Below, one piece after another: positions 19,398 through 30,601 of a stretch of DNA of 64,000 nucleotides. How positions within the stretch are numbered: the first letter of the stretch is position 1; each line of letters starts with the position of its first letter. The translations under genes and the position numbers were made by a program. The notes under the pieces are model-generated. The model did no database searches. It was given only the letters and a program-made list of their open reading frames with translations, and was not told the DNA's origin. Source of the DNA: Saccharum officinarum (lineage: Eukaryota > Streptophyta > Magnoliopsida > Poales > Poaceae); contig CM036231.1 in NCBI GenBank assembly GCA_020631735.1, positions 8,335,831-8,399,830 on the forward strand. Direction: 5' to 3'.

Positions 19398-20508
19398 TGA
19401 GTCTTGTTTCTGCCACGCTCAAACTTTGGTGTGAACCAAATAATGTAGGTTGTTCCGTGATTGTGTCCTATAGTAAAACTTCAAAGATGGGGCATGAACG
19501 ATGATTTTGCTAGAGACTGACAGGTACTGAGGCCCGCTTTGGTAGAGATCCAAGCAGCTCCGATTTTTGGTGGGAGCCGGTGAAGTCAGTTTTTTCAGCT
19601 CCATCCACTTCCACGGGCTCTACGACGTGAACAATGTTCAATAGTGTATCTATAGTGTCTTCGTCAGAGGAGTCGGAAAGGTCGTCACCAAAGGAGGCCT
19701 GAATACTAGACTTGCTATATGGGCCATGGGCTGTAACATGTGCTCCACTTGCTTGGACATAAAGGAGCCACTAGGAGCAACCCGAGGGGCATAAAAAATA
19801 TATGGATTCCACCCAAAAAAAAATATGGATAGCATACAGCCTCTTCGTTTCGCTGGATCAGCGGAATCAGTAGCCATCCAGCAGTGTTTTTCTCTCACAA
19901 CAAACCAGCGAACAGTACTTTCAGCCACAATAAACCAGCGAAACGAACAGATATACTCATTCGTTCCTCCTCTCACCTCATATTCTTCTTCCTCTCCCTC
20001 TACCTTAAAGCATCTCTCCTGATGTACTATCTCTAGTCAGCATTCCTCGATTTCCCTTGCTCTGCCTCCCTATCCCAAACTATGTTTCCCGATGTATTGG
20101 ATCTTCAGTACTTGTGCTTGTTTAAGTTGGTGTTCAACAGTTATAGCGATTGGGGTTCCACCGGTGGTTGCTAACGATTGGTATTAGATCCATTCAATTT
20201 TTTTCGGGGATATTTGTTATGGAGATGGCAGGGAAGACACCAGAGCAGCAGGTCTGTTCGGGGATATTTCATGCAACTCGCTGCTAGCTTGCTTTCTTCA
20301 TCTTCTTCTATTAAATCATGAAAGCCGGAGTAATTTGCTAGCTTCCTTCAGACCTTCACTATCTTCTTGCCTCTTCAAAGCACACATGATTATGCATGCA
20401 CCCATACAGTAAAAGCTTAACCTGCTTCTTTTATTTCTTTGTTAAATATTTTGTACAAAATCTAGTCAAACAGAGAAAATAAAAAAGTGAGTATGATTAG
20501 ATGAATTA
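19398..20508. other. Intergenic DNA with one short MITE
   Basis: No gene is seen. A short MITE of the GTTCGC family (19842-19952) lies inside. The rest has only short frames without recognisable motifs. Confidence 0.4.
19842..19952. mobile_element. Short MITE (TTCGTTTCGCTGG / CCAGCGAAACGAAC)
   Basis: Inverted termini TTCGTTTCGCTGG and CCAGCGAAACGAA enclose a TTTTTCTCTCACAAC block. Member of the small family at 1964, 12968, 20509 and 42128. Confidence 0.6.
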
Positions 20509-20640
20509 GGCCCCGTTCGCTTCGCTGAAAAGCTATGGCTGAAAGTACTGTTCGCTGATTTGTTGTGAGAGAAAAATATTGTTCTGACTGAAAAACACAA
20601 GCTGAAAAGTACGGATTATAAGATAAGCGAACAGGGCCTA
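20509..20640. mobile_element. Short MITE (GGCCCCGTTCGC termini)
   Basis: Starts GGCCCCGTTCGCTTCGCTG and ends AAGCGAACAGGGCC, with an internal TGTGAGAGAAAAATATTG block; TTA lies on the left and TAA on the right. Confidence 0.65.
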
Positions 20641-21880
20641 AATACAATCACACAGAGATTTATACATAAGTTTTTTTAAGAGTAATTCAAGCGCTTCAAG
20701 AGATCCAAACAAGATGGTGATATGATTGTCGAGGAACCAGAGTATACCATCATTATAATGACTTCACATCGAGAAACGCCAGAAGAAAATTTAAAGGTAT
20801 TTTAATATATATGAATTGTTTCTCTGAATATCGCTTTTGTATATGTAGCTAAGCGTCTATCATTAACTATTTTATACATATAACTGTTTAAGTCGTGTAT
20901 ATAAGGGGCCCCTAAATTTTGGTTTCGCCCGGGCCCCTAAAAACTCAGGGCCGGCCCTGGTGTTTGCTCGGCTATCAGCTAGACATCACATGGGGATCAT
21001 CTTAGGATCGTAGCAACAACTTGTTTGTGAGTTGTTCTAACGCCACGAGTTCCTCTCGGTCCATGGCCAATGAGGACATACCCGACACTAGCCTTGTTAT
21101 GTCTACAACACAGAGGATTGGAGTCAGAGGATGGCCGATGCGTCGATTGGGGAAGAAGGCTCTATTTGGTTGGCAGCCAAACCTCGCCACACCATGCCCT
21201 AGGTTTCACGCAAGAAGTTAGTCATGGTTTAGTTGGTTCCTCAATTTGCGGCGCCGCCAAACTTGCATGCATGCGCCCAGTTCATTTTTGTGTCGCAGTT
21301 CACCAAATTATGTGGCGAGCAAAACCTTCACCTGAGTTTTGGCGCGACCACTTGTCAGTTGGGGCAGGTTGCAGTGACAAGCCAAACATGCCCGAAATCA
21401 GTGACTTATTTGGGACGGTTAGGCCTTCAATGGGTCGTTGTTGCCTGTTGGGCCGTGAGGCCCCTTCTTCTGTCTCCACTTGGTCGCTCCTCGGCTCAAC
21501 ACACGGTAACTGGAGGTGAGGAAGAAGCGGGTCTAGTGCGACCACGCTAGTAGCTGGGGCAGCCGCCCAAGCATGCCCCTAGGGTGGCTCCGCGCAAACA
21601 TGGATCTATAGATTCTTCTTAGTAATTTTAGTTAAAAAATCGCCAGATCAATTAGAAATTTCATCTTGGTCTTATTTATTTCTGTTTATACCATTAGGTT
21701 TTTGCTATCTGTCTGTCGACAGATTTTGTTAACTTATATCTGTTGAATTATGGGCCATTCATTCTTGCTTCAGGATTCGTGCATCTTCTCAGCCATATCC
21801 ACCTGCTAACGGGTACAAAACGACGCATATCGAACCCGCGAGCCCGTTTTTTGAAATCCGCGCCCTCCCTTTTTTCCTTA
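20641..21880. other. Intergenic DNA, no gene seen
   Basis: Contains a GC-rich palindromic block near 20905-20960 (GGGGCCCCTAAATTTTGG, then CAGGGCCGGCCCTG), which looks like the end of a transposable element whose other end was not found. The open frames at 21020-21550 have no recognisable domain. Confidence 0.35.
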
Positions 21881-23290
21881 TTTGTTTTCCACGGACTTGT
21901 TCGCTTGTTTCTCCCCAATTTGTCCGCAGCTCGTGTCCGTGCGCGGCCGCGCAGGCGGTGGTGAGGTCCTCGCCGCGCTATTCCCTTTGCCGCGCCCGAC
22001 GGTGTGGGTGGGGGGTGGGGCGCTGTCCTCGCAGTCCGTTCCCCGAAGCCACGGCGGGTGTGTTGGGGTGGGGGCGCTGTCATCGTGCGCTGCTCGCCCG
22101 GCGAGCTGTGTGGTGGGGCGCGGCCGTCGCCGCCGCTTCCCCTGTTCCGGCGGCCGCTTCCCCTGTTGCTGATTGAAGGAGCTTCACTGTTCTTCGTAAG
22201 TTTCTTGTACCTGTAATTTTTGGCCGCTGATTTGAGGAGCTATTGCCGCTGTGCGCCTGTGCGTGCTACCATTTGCTTGGTTGCCGATGTCTCGGCCCGG
22301 GCCCTGGAAGGGAAGGGGCTGAGACGTGTCGAAGCCGACCATGTCCTGCGTGGCCGTGGATGCTGATTTGAGGAGCATTTTTTGATGATGCGTTTTTGGT
22401 ATGCATTAGTGCTATTAGAGTTAGTTGCTTGTTTTCTCAATTTGGATCGGTTCTCAGAGTAGACAAAAATAATGCTTAGGAGTCTGAGATTTGGCGTCCT
22501 ACAACCCTAATTAGGAGTCTGATATTGACATGCTAGGGGCCCTCTTGGTTTTAACAGTAGTAGAGATTTTGAGAATACTCAGTGTTTGTTTGGTCGAGAG
22601 GATTCCTGGTGGATGGCTCATGAACCTGAAATAATGATTAATGAATGACCCTGGTTTGCTGTAAATCATTTTACTGGTAATGTTGTGTATATGACAGGCA
22701 TTTGGTCATTGGTTATCATTCGTGGTTGTGTATTTTGCGGTTAATCCTAAGATACAGGCCTGTGGCTTGTCTTGGTAGGATCTATTTGGTGCTGCACATT
22801 GGACAGACCTGCATTACTCTGTCTTGATGTAAAGCAGTAGGTGACTGTTAAGTCAATCAGCTAAGGCCCCAAGTGCCTCCTTTTTGTCTGCAATTTGTAC
22901 ACCAATTTCCAGGTTGCTATAGTCAGCTTGCTCGAGCTGTGCTTCTTCAGGCCACGAAGTGTAGTAATATTACTAGCACCATTTAATATGGCTGTACATG
23001 CCTGTTAATATTTTCTGGATCTCTTTTTCACACATCTGTGTTGCTGTGAATTTTGATACTTCAGTTGTGTTCCCCTGTTATACTGTTTTTACAGTTATTA
23101 TTGTTCTTTTTATGTTCATGACAAATCAATTGTCCATAACATAGCTCGGAAGTCACAAAGACACAGCTGGTATCACTACAAAGGACCATTTTGTGCTAAC
23201 TTCAAATTTTGTTACTGATCAGCAGAACAATGAAGAATGATTTTTCTTTTGAGTTGCATTTGATTGCAGTAGTTGTGGGAGTACCAGTCT
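21881..23290. other. GC-rich leader-like DNA and unassigned sequence
   Basis: About 21900-22170 is strongly GC-rich and is followed by a donor-like TTCTTCGTAAGTTTC near 22192, which resembles the first exon and intron of a plant gene on the + strand. No conserved protein can be read. The rest of the interval is intron-like T-rich DNA without a recognisable exon. Confidence 0.3.
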
Positions 23291-23299
23291 TGTTTAGAT

Positions 23300-23475
23300 T
23301 GCTGTCTTGTTTTTATTAGCAACCTTAAACACCAATCTGGCAGCAATTCATATTCATTTAACTCATCTGTATTCATTCCAGTTTTGCTGTGGAAATCTCC
23401 AACTTTGCCTTCGTCTGAAATATCAGCAGTATCATCTGGATACTGGGCAAAGTTATCTGGATCCCTCACAGGCAT
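23300..23475 (-). other. Coding-like fragment, minus strand, unidentified
   Basis: An open frame beginning MPVRDPDNFAQYPDDTADI, with an acidic stretch and then LLPDWCLRLLIK, reads like real protein rather than chance translation: balanced composition, and a splice-acceptor-like CCTTTCCTAG just upstream of the ATG. No family is recognised. It lies opposite in direction to the kinase fragment at 24820, which fits capture of unrelated gene pieces by a mobile element. Confidence 0.3.
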
Positions 23476-24234
23476 GGACTAGGAAAGGCATCAGTTTGTC
23501 CCATGTCCCCATGGATGAAATTAATAAATACTGGTACCACCTACAAATGAACGGGGATAACATTTTCTCAGTTTAAAATTCAACAGATTTCCGTTTGTTA
23601 CCTGATATAAATACATTTATTCATTGATTGGAAAACAGAAAAAAAATGCAACGTGTTACTTCTTCAGTCACGCAATAAATTAGTTATTTTGCGCAGCTTG
23701 AAACTGATAGCTTTATTTTATAGTTTGGAACCAATTCCATTCCTTCCGGCGATGGAAAAGAAAATAGGGGCTTTTCATTCATTTGTCTCTTGTAATTGTT
23801 TCTCCTGTCATTACTGTCTTGTACATTTTCGTTTTGGCATTTGAAACTATCAGACTAGATATGTGATGCTTTCCTTGTCACTGTACAGGTTCATCAACAC
23901 ATCTACAAGGTCTGCGACGATGTCTAACAGATGGAACTTTCAAGAGCGCTGAGATTTGAAGAAACACTGAGCAAGGTGATTTATTGTGCCCTCTGAGCTT
24001 TGGTTTTACTCTTTCTGTTGACAGTTTCACATGAATTCCTAGATGAACCGTTGAATTTGACTTGAATTCTTCATGTCTTACATAGTCGTGCTTTGGTTTA
24101 GGTGACACAGGCCAAACATATTGTAGATAGATGTGTAAACTTCTTGTTCCACGCTCTGCTTTGGTTTAGCAGCTTTGAACATTGATTTTTTTTGGTGAAT
24201 TTAGTTGAGTTGCTTATTTTGCTTTTTTTTTTGG

Positions 24235-24299
24235 GTGTGTGTCTGTGTGCTGCTGCTGTGTGTGTGTGTTTGTGTGTGTACATGTTTTTGATAGCTTTG

Positions 24300-24357
<58 letters not shown>

Positions 24358-24530
24358 GTGTCTGGTGTGTGTATCTGTGTGGTGTCTGTGGGTGCTAGCT
24401 TTGGTGTGTGTGTGTGTGATTGTGAGTGTGTGGGTGTTTGTGTGTGTGTGGGTGCATGTGTTTTCTGGAGCTGCTGGTGTATGTGTGTGTGTGTGTGTGT
24501 CTCTCTCTCTGTTTGTGTGGGTGTGTTGAA
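24235..24530. repeat. Compound (TG)n/(GA)n microsatellite
   Basis: Long runs of TG (for example 24300-24321 and 24483-24500) alternate with a GA run at 24322-24348 and short CT runs. Repetitive translations of these runs in all frames are not genes. Confidence 0.9.
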
Positions 24531-24722
24531 GAGTTGCAGCTGCAGGATGTTTTTTTGGGTACTGCATGATGGTCATGTGGCCTATGGGCTTTAAAATTTT
24601 TTTATCAGCTATATCTGTTAGAAGATTGGTAAATCTTAGCTTGTCTCTTCTTTGACCAGTTATTGATGTGTTGACCTTTTTTTTTATGTGTGATGGAGGT
24701 GTAGTTGATTTGATTTTTCTAA

Positions 24723-25010
<288 letters not shown>

Positions 25011-25068
25011 TAGTTGCTCGGTTGTGTCAGGTCACTACTTACACTAACAACTTGCGATTAATGTGCAG

Positions 25069-25152
25069 TTATTCAACCAACAACAGAAAAATCAATTCGA
25101 CATATGGGTGCTGCATGCGGTGGTGGCTAATGATACCGATGACAGTTTTGTG
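25069..25152 (+). other. Exon-like open segment, unidentified
   Basis: An 84-bp open segment bounded by acceptor-like ATGTGCAG and donor-like GTGAGT. It encodes LFNQQQKNQFDIWVLHAVVA and eight further residues in phase 0. No family is recognised. Confidence 0.25.
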
Positions 25153-25340
25153 GTGAGTATATTTCTTTGAACGGCACATGTTGCTTATCTTGACAACCTA
25201 AGTATTAAATAGTTTACTAGACTAGATGTATTTGGCAGATGTTGTAGATATGCAATCATCAGATATGCTACCATAACCCAATATGTATAACCCTGGGGAT
25301 ACTGATTCTTGAACCATGTTCTTGTTTCTTATTTTTGTAG

Positions 25341-25473
25341 TTCTCAAAGACTGTAGGAAAGATTAAAGATGCCATCTCAGCCCTGCTAGCGGCAACAGTG
25401 GATGATGACAACGATGAAGCCGCAGCTCTTGCTGCTGCAAGCAAAACTGACGAAGTGACGGACAACAAAACAG
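25341..25473 (+). other. Exon-like open segment, unidentified
   Basis: After a T-rich acceptor-like TTTTTGTAG the frame reads FSKTVGKIKDAISALLAATV and then an acidic and Ala-rich stretch (DDDNDEAAALAAASKTDE). It is in phase with the segment at 25069-25152, so both could be exons of one lost or captured gene. Function unknown. Confidence 0.25.
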
Positions 25474-25895
25474 TTTTTTTTGTATTGCTTTTTTTTTTTT
25501 GTTTTAGACCCGTTAACAGAATTGAAAGATATTTTATATAGTTATCTGTCAGTTTTTCTAGAGCTGTGATTGGTCAAAAAAGTGACAGATTTGGGCTGCT
25601 AAAATCTGTCTACAGATATGTAGATAGTCCCATAATATTAATGGATCTTTACTAGATAGAGTAGATGTGTAATGGTAGTTTTTATCTCTTTTTTCAAATA
25701 GGGTAGTTTTTACCTCTAGATAGAGCCATAGAGGTGCTAATCTTCAATTAAATCCTGGTCCGCCATTATATGCACGCACGTGCCGGATGCCGTGGCCCGT
25801 GGGCCGTGGCATCAGGCATCTGAACTCTGAAGCCTGTCGCGGGCATGGCGATTGGGGATCGCGACGTCAGCCAGGTGTCACTTCACTTGACTCTA
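25474..25895. other. Intergenic DNA, no gene seen
   Basis: T-rich DNA. Around 25545-25615 the motifs ATCTGTC and ACAGAT recur (CTATCTACA...CTGTAGACAGATTTTAGC on the reverse strand), weakly resembling a stretch near 21705-21735 (CTATCTGTCTGTCGACAGAT) in inverse orientation. Confidence 0.3.
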
Positions 25896-26126
25896 GGCTG
25901 TGTTCAAATCCGAAATTTTTGGAGAAAAAATTCCTGTAGCACTTTCGTTGTTATTTGGTAAAATTTATTCAACTATGGACTAACTAGGTTCAAAAGATTC
26001 GTCTCGACATTTACAGATAAACTATGCAATTAGTTATTTTTTTACCTATATTTAATGTTCTATGTATGTATCTAAAGATTTGATGTGATAGGTGGAAGAG
26101 AAAATATTTTGGGAAGTGAACGGGCC
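25896..26126. mobile_element. MITE (GGCTGTGTTCAAAT / GAAGTGAACGGGCC)
   Basis: 231-bp member of the GGGTGTGTTCACTT family with CTA duplications at 25893-25895 and 26127-26129. Confidence 0.75.
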
Positions 26127-26493
26127 CTAGTCTACCTGCTCATGGTCTTCTAGAAGTTTGGCGGGCCACCCACCTAGCACACAGTACTGGTCACGGCTTC
26201 CTCACCCACCAAGCGACTGGGACGGCCTTCCACTCTTTCACGATCGCTGAAATAGTCGTCGTCAGGACCCCACTTTTCCGCACCAACCCAAAGATCGTTA
26301 TCGCAAATACATCATCGCCTCGCAGCTCTCACCGCATCTCATTGCGCTGGCGCGTCTGCACCACTACACCAACCGTTTGGTCCGTTCCACCCGTCGGGGA
26401 TTCCTCCCGCAGTACATAGCACTAGCGCTAGCGGTCTAGCGGCTGTGTCCGAGCAAGCCACGGACCGAAGCTAACGACGACGAGCGCGACAGC
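26127..26493. other. Upstream region of carboxylesterase 4
   Basis: GC-balanced leader and promoter DNA with no repeat. No TATA box at a convincing position was identified. Confidence 0.35.
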
Positions 26494-27477
26494 ATGGCGG
26501 CGGCGGACCCGGACACGGAGGTGCAGGCGGAGTTCCCGCCGCTGGTCCGCCAGTACAAGAGCGGCCGCGTCGAGCGGTTCTTTAACCCGGCCCCGCTCCC
26601 GGCCGGCACCGACCCGGCCACGGGCGTCGTGTCCAAGGACGTCGTCGTGGACTCGGCCACCGGCCTCTGGGCGCGCCTCTTCCTCCCGCCGGGCAGCCAC
26701 GGCAAGAAGCAGCTTCCCGTCGTCGTCTACTACCACGGCGGTGCCTACGTGATCGGCTCGGCGGCCGACCCGTGGACGCACACCTACCTCAACCGGCTCG
26801 TCGCCAAGGCCGGCGTCCTCGCGGTCGCGCTCGAGTACCGCCTCGTGCCGGAGCACCCGCTCCCAGCCGCCTACGAGGACTCATGGGAGGGGCTCAAGTG
26901 GGTGGCCACCCACGCCACAGCGGGCGGCGGAGGACCGGAGCCGTGGCTGACCGAGCACGGCGACTTCTCCCGCGTGTTCCTGGCCGGGGCCAGCGCGGGG
27001 GGCACCATCGCGCACTACGTCGCCGTCCGTGCCGGCGAGCAGCAGGGCCAGGGCGGCCTCCTCGGGATGCGCGTCAGGGGGCTGCTGATAGTGCACCCCT
27101 ACTTCAGCGGCGCGGCGGACATTGGCGACGAGGGGACGACGGGGAAGCAGCGCAAGGCGCAGGCCGACGCGTTCTGGCGGTTCCTGTACCCCGGCTCCCC
27201 CGGGCTCGACGACCCGCTCTCCAACCCGTTCTCGGAGGCCGCCGGCGGGAGCGCGGCGCGCGTCGCCGCCGAGCGCGTGCTCGTCTGCGTCGCCGAGAAG
27301 GATGACCTCAGAGACAGGGGCGTCTGGTACTACGAGAGCCTCAAGGCCAGCGGCTACCCCGGCGAGGTGGAGCTGCTCGAGTCCAAGGGCGAGGGCCACG
27401 TCTTCTACTGCATGAACCCGCGCTGCGACAGGGCGCGGGAGATGGAGGAGCGCGTCCTGAGCTTCCTCCGCAAGTGA
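26494..27477 (+). CDS. Carboxylesterase (CXE family), copy 4
   Basis: Intact single-exon alpha/beta-hydrolase of 327 residues. It starts MAAADPDTEVQAEFPPLVRQ; the KSGRVERF segment, HGGA at 81-84, YRLVPEHPLP, the nucleophile elbow GASAGGT with Ser167, Asp270 in AEKDDL and His302 in GEGHVF are all visible, so the triad is complete. Two positions differ from the usual GDSAGGN: Asp before the Ser is Ala and the final Asn is Thr. The oxyanion motif has Ala at its third Gly. These changes may alter activity or substrate choice; that is inference. Closest relative in the window is pseudogene copy 3 (shared NPFSEAAGGSAA and RGVWYYESL stretches), so they arose by tandem duplication. Probably cytosolic; no signal peptide. 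Substrate unknown. Confidence 0.92.
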   Translation: MAAADPDTEVQAEFPPLVRQYKSGRVERFFNPAPLPAGTDPATGVVSKDVVVDSATGLWARLFLPPGSHGKKQLPVVVYYHGGAYVIGSAADPWTHTYLNRLVAKAGVLAVALEYRLVPEHPLPAAYEDSWEGLKWVATHATAGGGGPEPWLTEHGDFSRVFLAGASAGGTIAHYVAVRAGEQQGQGGLLGMRVRGLLIVHPYFSGAADIGDEGTTGKQRKAQADAFWRFLYPGSPGLDDPLSNPFSEAAGGSAARVAAERVLVCVAEKDDLRDRGVWYYESLKASGYPGEVELLESKGEGHVFYCMNPRCDRAREMEERVLSFLRK

Positions 27478-28458
27478 GCGACTCTGAGCGCGCGCCAGTG
27501 CAAAGCGTTCAACTACGAAAGTGAGATGGAGTAATTTCACCGTTCCATATGTGGTGATGTTGGAGCCTGAGCCCTGAGGGTTCGTGTAATTTGTTTGCTT
27601 AAAATTCATTGAAGTTTCGAAGTGTATCTTACCGTCCCGCAAATTGCAAATTTATAACTTTCTGGACTTTCGTTTTAGCTTTTTGCTGACTTCAGTGGTG
27701 ACTTCTGCCAGCGAGAAGATGAAACAAACAGATTAATTGTTAAACAGATTAATTGTTAAGCTAGTTTTGAGAAAATATAAACTAGAAACACTAAATTAAC
27801 AAAAAAAAAAGCTACCTGATAGAAACTAAAAGTAAACTACGAGCTTGTATTTCTCATATGCCTGAATTTAAAGTTTTTTCCCCAGGGGATCAACAGTAGC
27901 CATTCGATCTTAATCCAATCATCCAGAAAAAAACAGCACTGTACATCTTCTTTCTCTTCCTCTCAATCTCTTTCCTTGATTTCAGGCATCTGTACTATAG
28001 GAATCGTGAGCTTTTTAAAAAAAACAAAAGACCAAAACCTACGTATCAAGCTTTTTTTTAAAAAAAAACAAAAGACCAAAACCTACGAATCAAACGCCCC
28101 AAATATAACGCAAAATAATTCTCCACCGACAAAACACGGAAGGATACAATTCGAGCATCCGACAGAACGAATACTCCAGGTTAATAAAAGAAGTCGTTTT
28201 GAACATGATTTGAGTTAAACATTGAGAATTTAGATTAAGAATAACTTTTAATTTGTTGAGTTTCACGCTATGAAAACCACACAAATAAATTTATCTTGAA
28301 AAATACTTTTATAGGTCATGTTGCTGTCTAAAACAACTTCTTTTACCCACGGAGCGAGTATATTGTTTCGGCAATCCAACAACTTTCAGCGCATTACAAT
28401 TGAAGTATCGAAATGATATAATAGCATAAAGAAAACTCTTATTTCATCGTCTCCCTGT
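27478..28458. other. Convergent intergenic region with short direct repeat
   Basis: Lies between the 3' ends of copies 4 (+) and 5 (-). A near-perfect direct repeat of a poly-A stretch plus AACAAAAGACCAAAACCTACG occurs at about 28018-28042 and 28062-28086. No gene is seen. Confidence 0.5.
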
Positions 28459-29451
28459 TCATTTCTTGATGAAAGCCACGGTCCGCTCCTGGAGTCCAAC
28501 GCCCTGCTCCGAGTCCAGCATGTCGAAGTGGAACGCGTGGCCGACGCCCTTAGACTCGAACAGCTCGACCTCGCCGGCGTACCCGCTGGCCTTGATCTCC
28601 CGGTAGTACCACAGCGCGCGCTCCTTGAGCAGGAAGTCGTTCTCGGCCACGCACACCAGCACGCGCCCGCACGGGATCCCGGCGGAGGCCTTGCGCGCCG
28701 CGTCGTCCACGAACGGGTTCACGCGCGGGTCGTCCAGCCCCACCGTCTCCGAGACCACGAACCGCCAGGTCCGGTCCATGAACGGCCGGATCTCGGGGCC
28801 GAACGCCAACTCGCCGCCCACGGCCTCGCTGCCCGTGAAGTACGGATGCACCAGGGCGAGCCCGCGGATGGTGAGGCCGTCGGGGAGCGCGCCGGCGGCG
28901 GAGGCCCGCACGGCCGTGTTGTGCGCGATGTTGGCGCCGGCGCTGCAGCCCGCCAGGAAGACGCGGGACAGGTCGGCGTGCTCCAGCAGCCACGGGTCCT
29001 CGCCGTCGCCGAGCGTGACCGCCCACCTCAGCGCCGCCCACGCGTCGTCGTACGCGGCGGGCAGCTTGTGCTCCGGCGCGAGGCGGTAGTAGCCGGACAC
29101 CCCGATGGCGCCCGAGCGGGCGACGAGGTCGTTGAGGTAGTTGTGCGTGCCCGGCCGCGCCGGCGAGCCTACCACGAAGCCGCCGCCGTGGAAGTAGACG
29201 ATCACCGGGATCTTGCCGGTGGCGCCGGGAGGGAGGTAGACGCGCGCGGAGGCGGGCCCGGCGCGGATGTCCTTGGAGACGACGCCGGTGGCGGGGTCCG
29301 TGCCGGCGGGGGCGGTGGGGGCGCCGCCGGGGCGGTGGATGCGGCCGCTCTTGTACTGGCAGAGGTAGGGCTGGAAGTCGAAGACGACCTCGGAGTCGGG
29401 ATCCATGGCTGCGGTCGGCGAGGAGGGGTTGGTGGCAGCGGCGTCGCCCAT
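28459..29451 (-). CDS. Carboxylesterase (CXE family), copy 5
   Basis: Intact single-exon alpha/beta-hydrolase of 330 residues on the opposite strand to the other copies. Motifs: KSGRIHRP, HGGG from His88, YRLAPEHKLP, nucleophile elbow GCSAGAN with Ser170, Asp272 in AENDFL and His305 in GVGHAF. The residue before the Ser is Cys instead of Asp. The first ATG (29451) gives a 15-residue Ala/Ser-rich lead; a second ATG at residue 16 (MDPDSEVVFDF) matches the start of the other copies better and could be the real one. It faces copy 4 tail to tail; a MITE lies about 98 bp upstream of its start. Cytosolic esterase is the likely role; substrate unknown. Confidence 0.92.
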   Translation of the reverse strand: MGDAAATNPSSPTAAMDPDSEVVFDFQPYLCQYKSGRIHRPGGAPTAPAGTDPATGVVSKDIRAGPASARVYLPPGATGKIPVIVYFHGGGFVVGSPARPGTHNYLNDLVARSGAIGVSGYYRLAPEHKLPAAYDDAWAALRWAVTLGDGEDPWLLEHADLSRVFLAGCSAGANIAHNTAVRASAAGALPDGLTIRGLALVHPYFTGSEAVGGELAFGPEIRPFMDRTWRFVVSETVGLDDPRVNPFVDDAARKASAGIPCGRVLVCVAENDFLLKERALWYYREIKASGYAGEVELFESKGVGHAFHFDMLDSEQGVGLQERTVAFIKK

Positions 29452-29548
29452 TTTGGTTGGGGGAGAAACCGAATTGGCTACCTACCAGTGCAAGTGCAAC
29501 AGAGCGAGGCGAACACATTCAGTTGGAGGCTTCACGAAGATATACAAA

Positions 29549-29791
29549 GGGTCGGTTTAGATGCAAAATATTTTGCAAAATAACATGGTAGTAAATTTCG
29601 TTGTTATTTGACAATTAATGTCTAGTTATGGTCTAACTAGGCTTAAAAGATTCGTCTCGTCCATTTCGTCTAAACTATGTAATTAGTTTTATTTTTTATC
29701 TATATTTAATGCTTCATGCATGCGTCTAAAGATTCGATATGACGAGAAATGTTGAAAAATTTTACAAAATTTATGGCAACTAAACAGGACC
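29549..29791. mobile_element. MITE in the promoter region of copy 5
   Basis: From GGTCGGTTTAGATGC to GGCAACTAAACAGGACC, with the GGCTTAAAAGATTCGTCTCG and GCATGCGTCTAAAGATTCG blocks. Ends 98 bp upstream of the first ATG of copy 5. Confidence 0.65.
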
Positions 29792-30601
29792 AAAGAGGAA
29801 CAAAGGCTGCAGGTGAGGGTTGGTGAGAGTTGACTTGCATACAACGGCACTTCAAAGCGATTTTTTTTTGTTTCCCATGTGGTCCAGAACTTTGTCCATT
29901 TCGAAAAGTGTTACCTTCCCATGTGGTTCAGAATCTTTTCCATTTCGAAAGAAGTAGCACATTATGAATTTCCAAAATGCTACCGACAAAGATGCTTCAT
30001 GCTACACAAGAAGTCCACAGGAATTTCGAATTTTCAAGAAAATATAAACGCCAGTAAAACTGCTCAGCGCCCCATAGTTAATTCCAAAAAGAACGTAATT
30101 ATGGGATTCCTATATAAGTTAAACAAACTCAAATTTGACTAAATTTATAGTTAATAGTATTAACGTTTACGCCTTTCAAATAAATTTATTATAAAAATAC
30201 ATTTCGTAATTAATTTAATAGTACTTTTGTATTATAAATATTATTACTTTTTTTTATATAATTTTGGCCAAAGTTCAACTTGTTTAATTTTTTAAAAAGC
30301 GAGAATTATATATAAATTTTTAGGATGGAGGGAATATGCTCGCCAAGAGAACATGAAAGTACTGCCACTGTAATACAACACCACAGTCATCAGCATAGCC
30401 GACATGTTCTTATATAAATCATCCCTGCTCTTGTACCACAGATATGTAACCACTTCCGCAAATAGAATTCGCCACTTGTACAAATGCTTACTGTAGGAAC
30501 ATAGCAGCTTGGTTACGTACATAGGATGGACATCGATCTGTCCTCCAGTTCATTCGGTTCAGGAATGCGCAGGTCATATACGCCTAAGATCCGTACAGTC
30601 A
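29792..30601. other. Intergenic DNA between copy 5 and NDC1
   Basis: Contains a likely degraded Stowaway-type MITE at about 30108-30334, ending AGGATGGAGGGAATA on the right. The rest is AT-rich and without a gene; it includes the 3' flank of NDC1. Confidence 0.4.

Noticed and set aside
21021..21550. Overlapping frames suggesting a small gene
   Set aside because: No motif, no splice context, and similar-length frames on the opposite strand. Not enough to support a gene.
24214..24576. Open frames of His-Thr or Cys-Val repeats
   Set aside because: They are translations of the TG/GA microsatellite.
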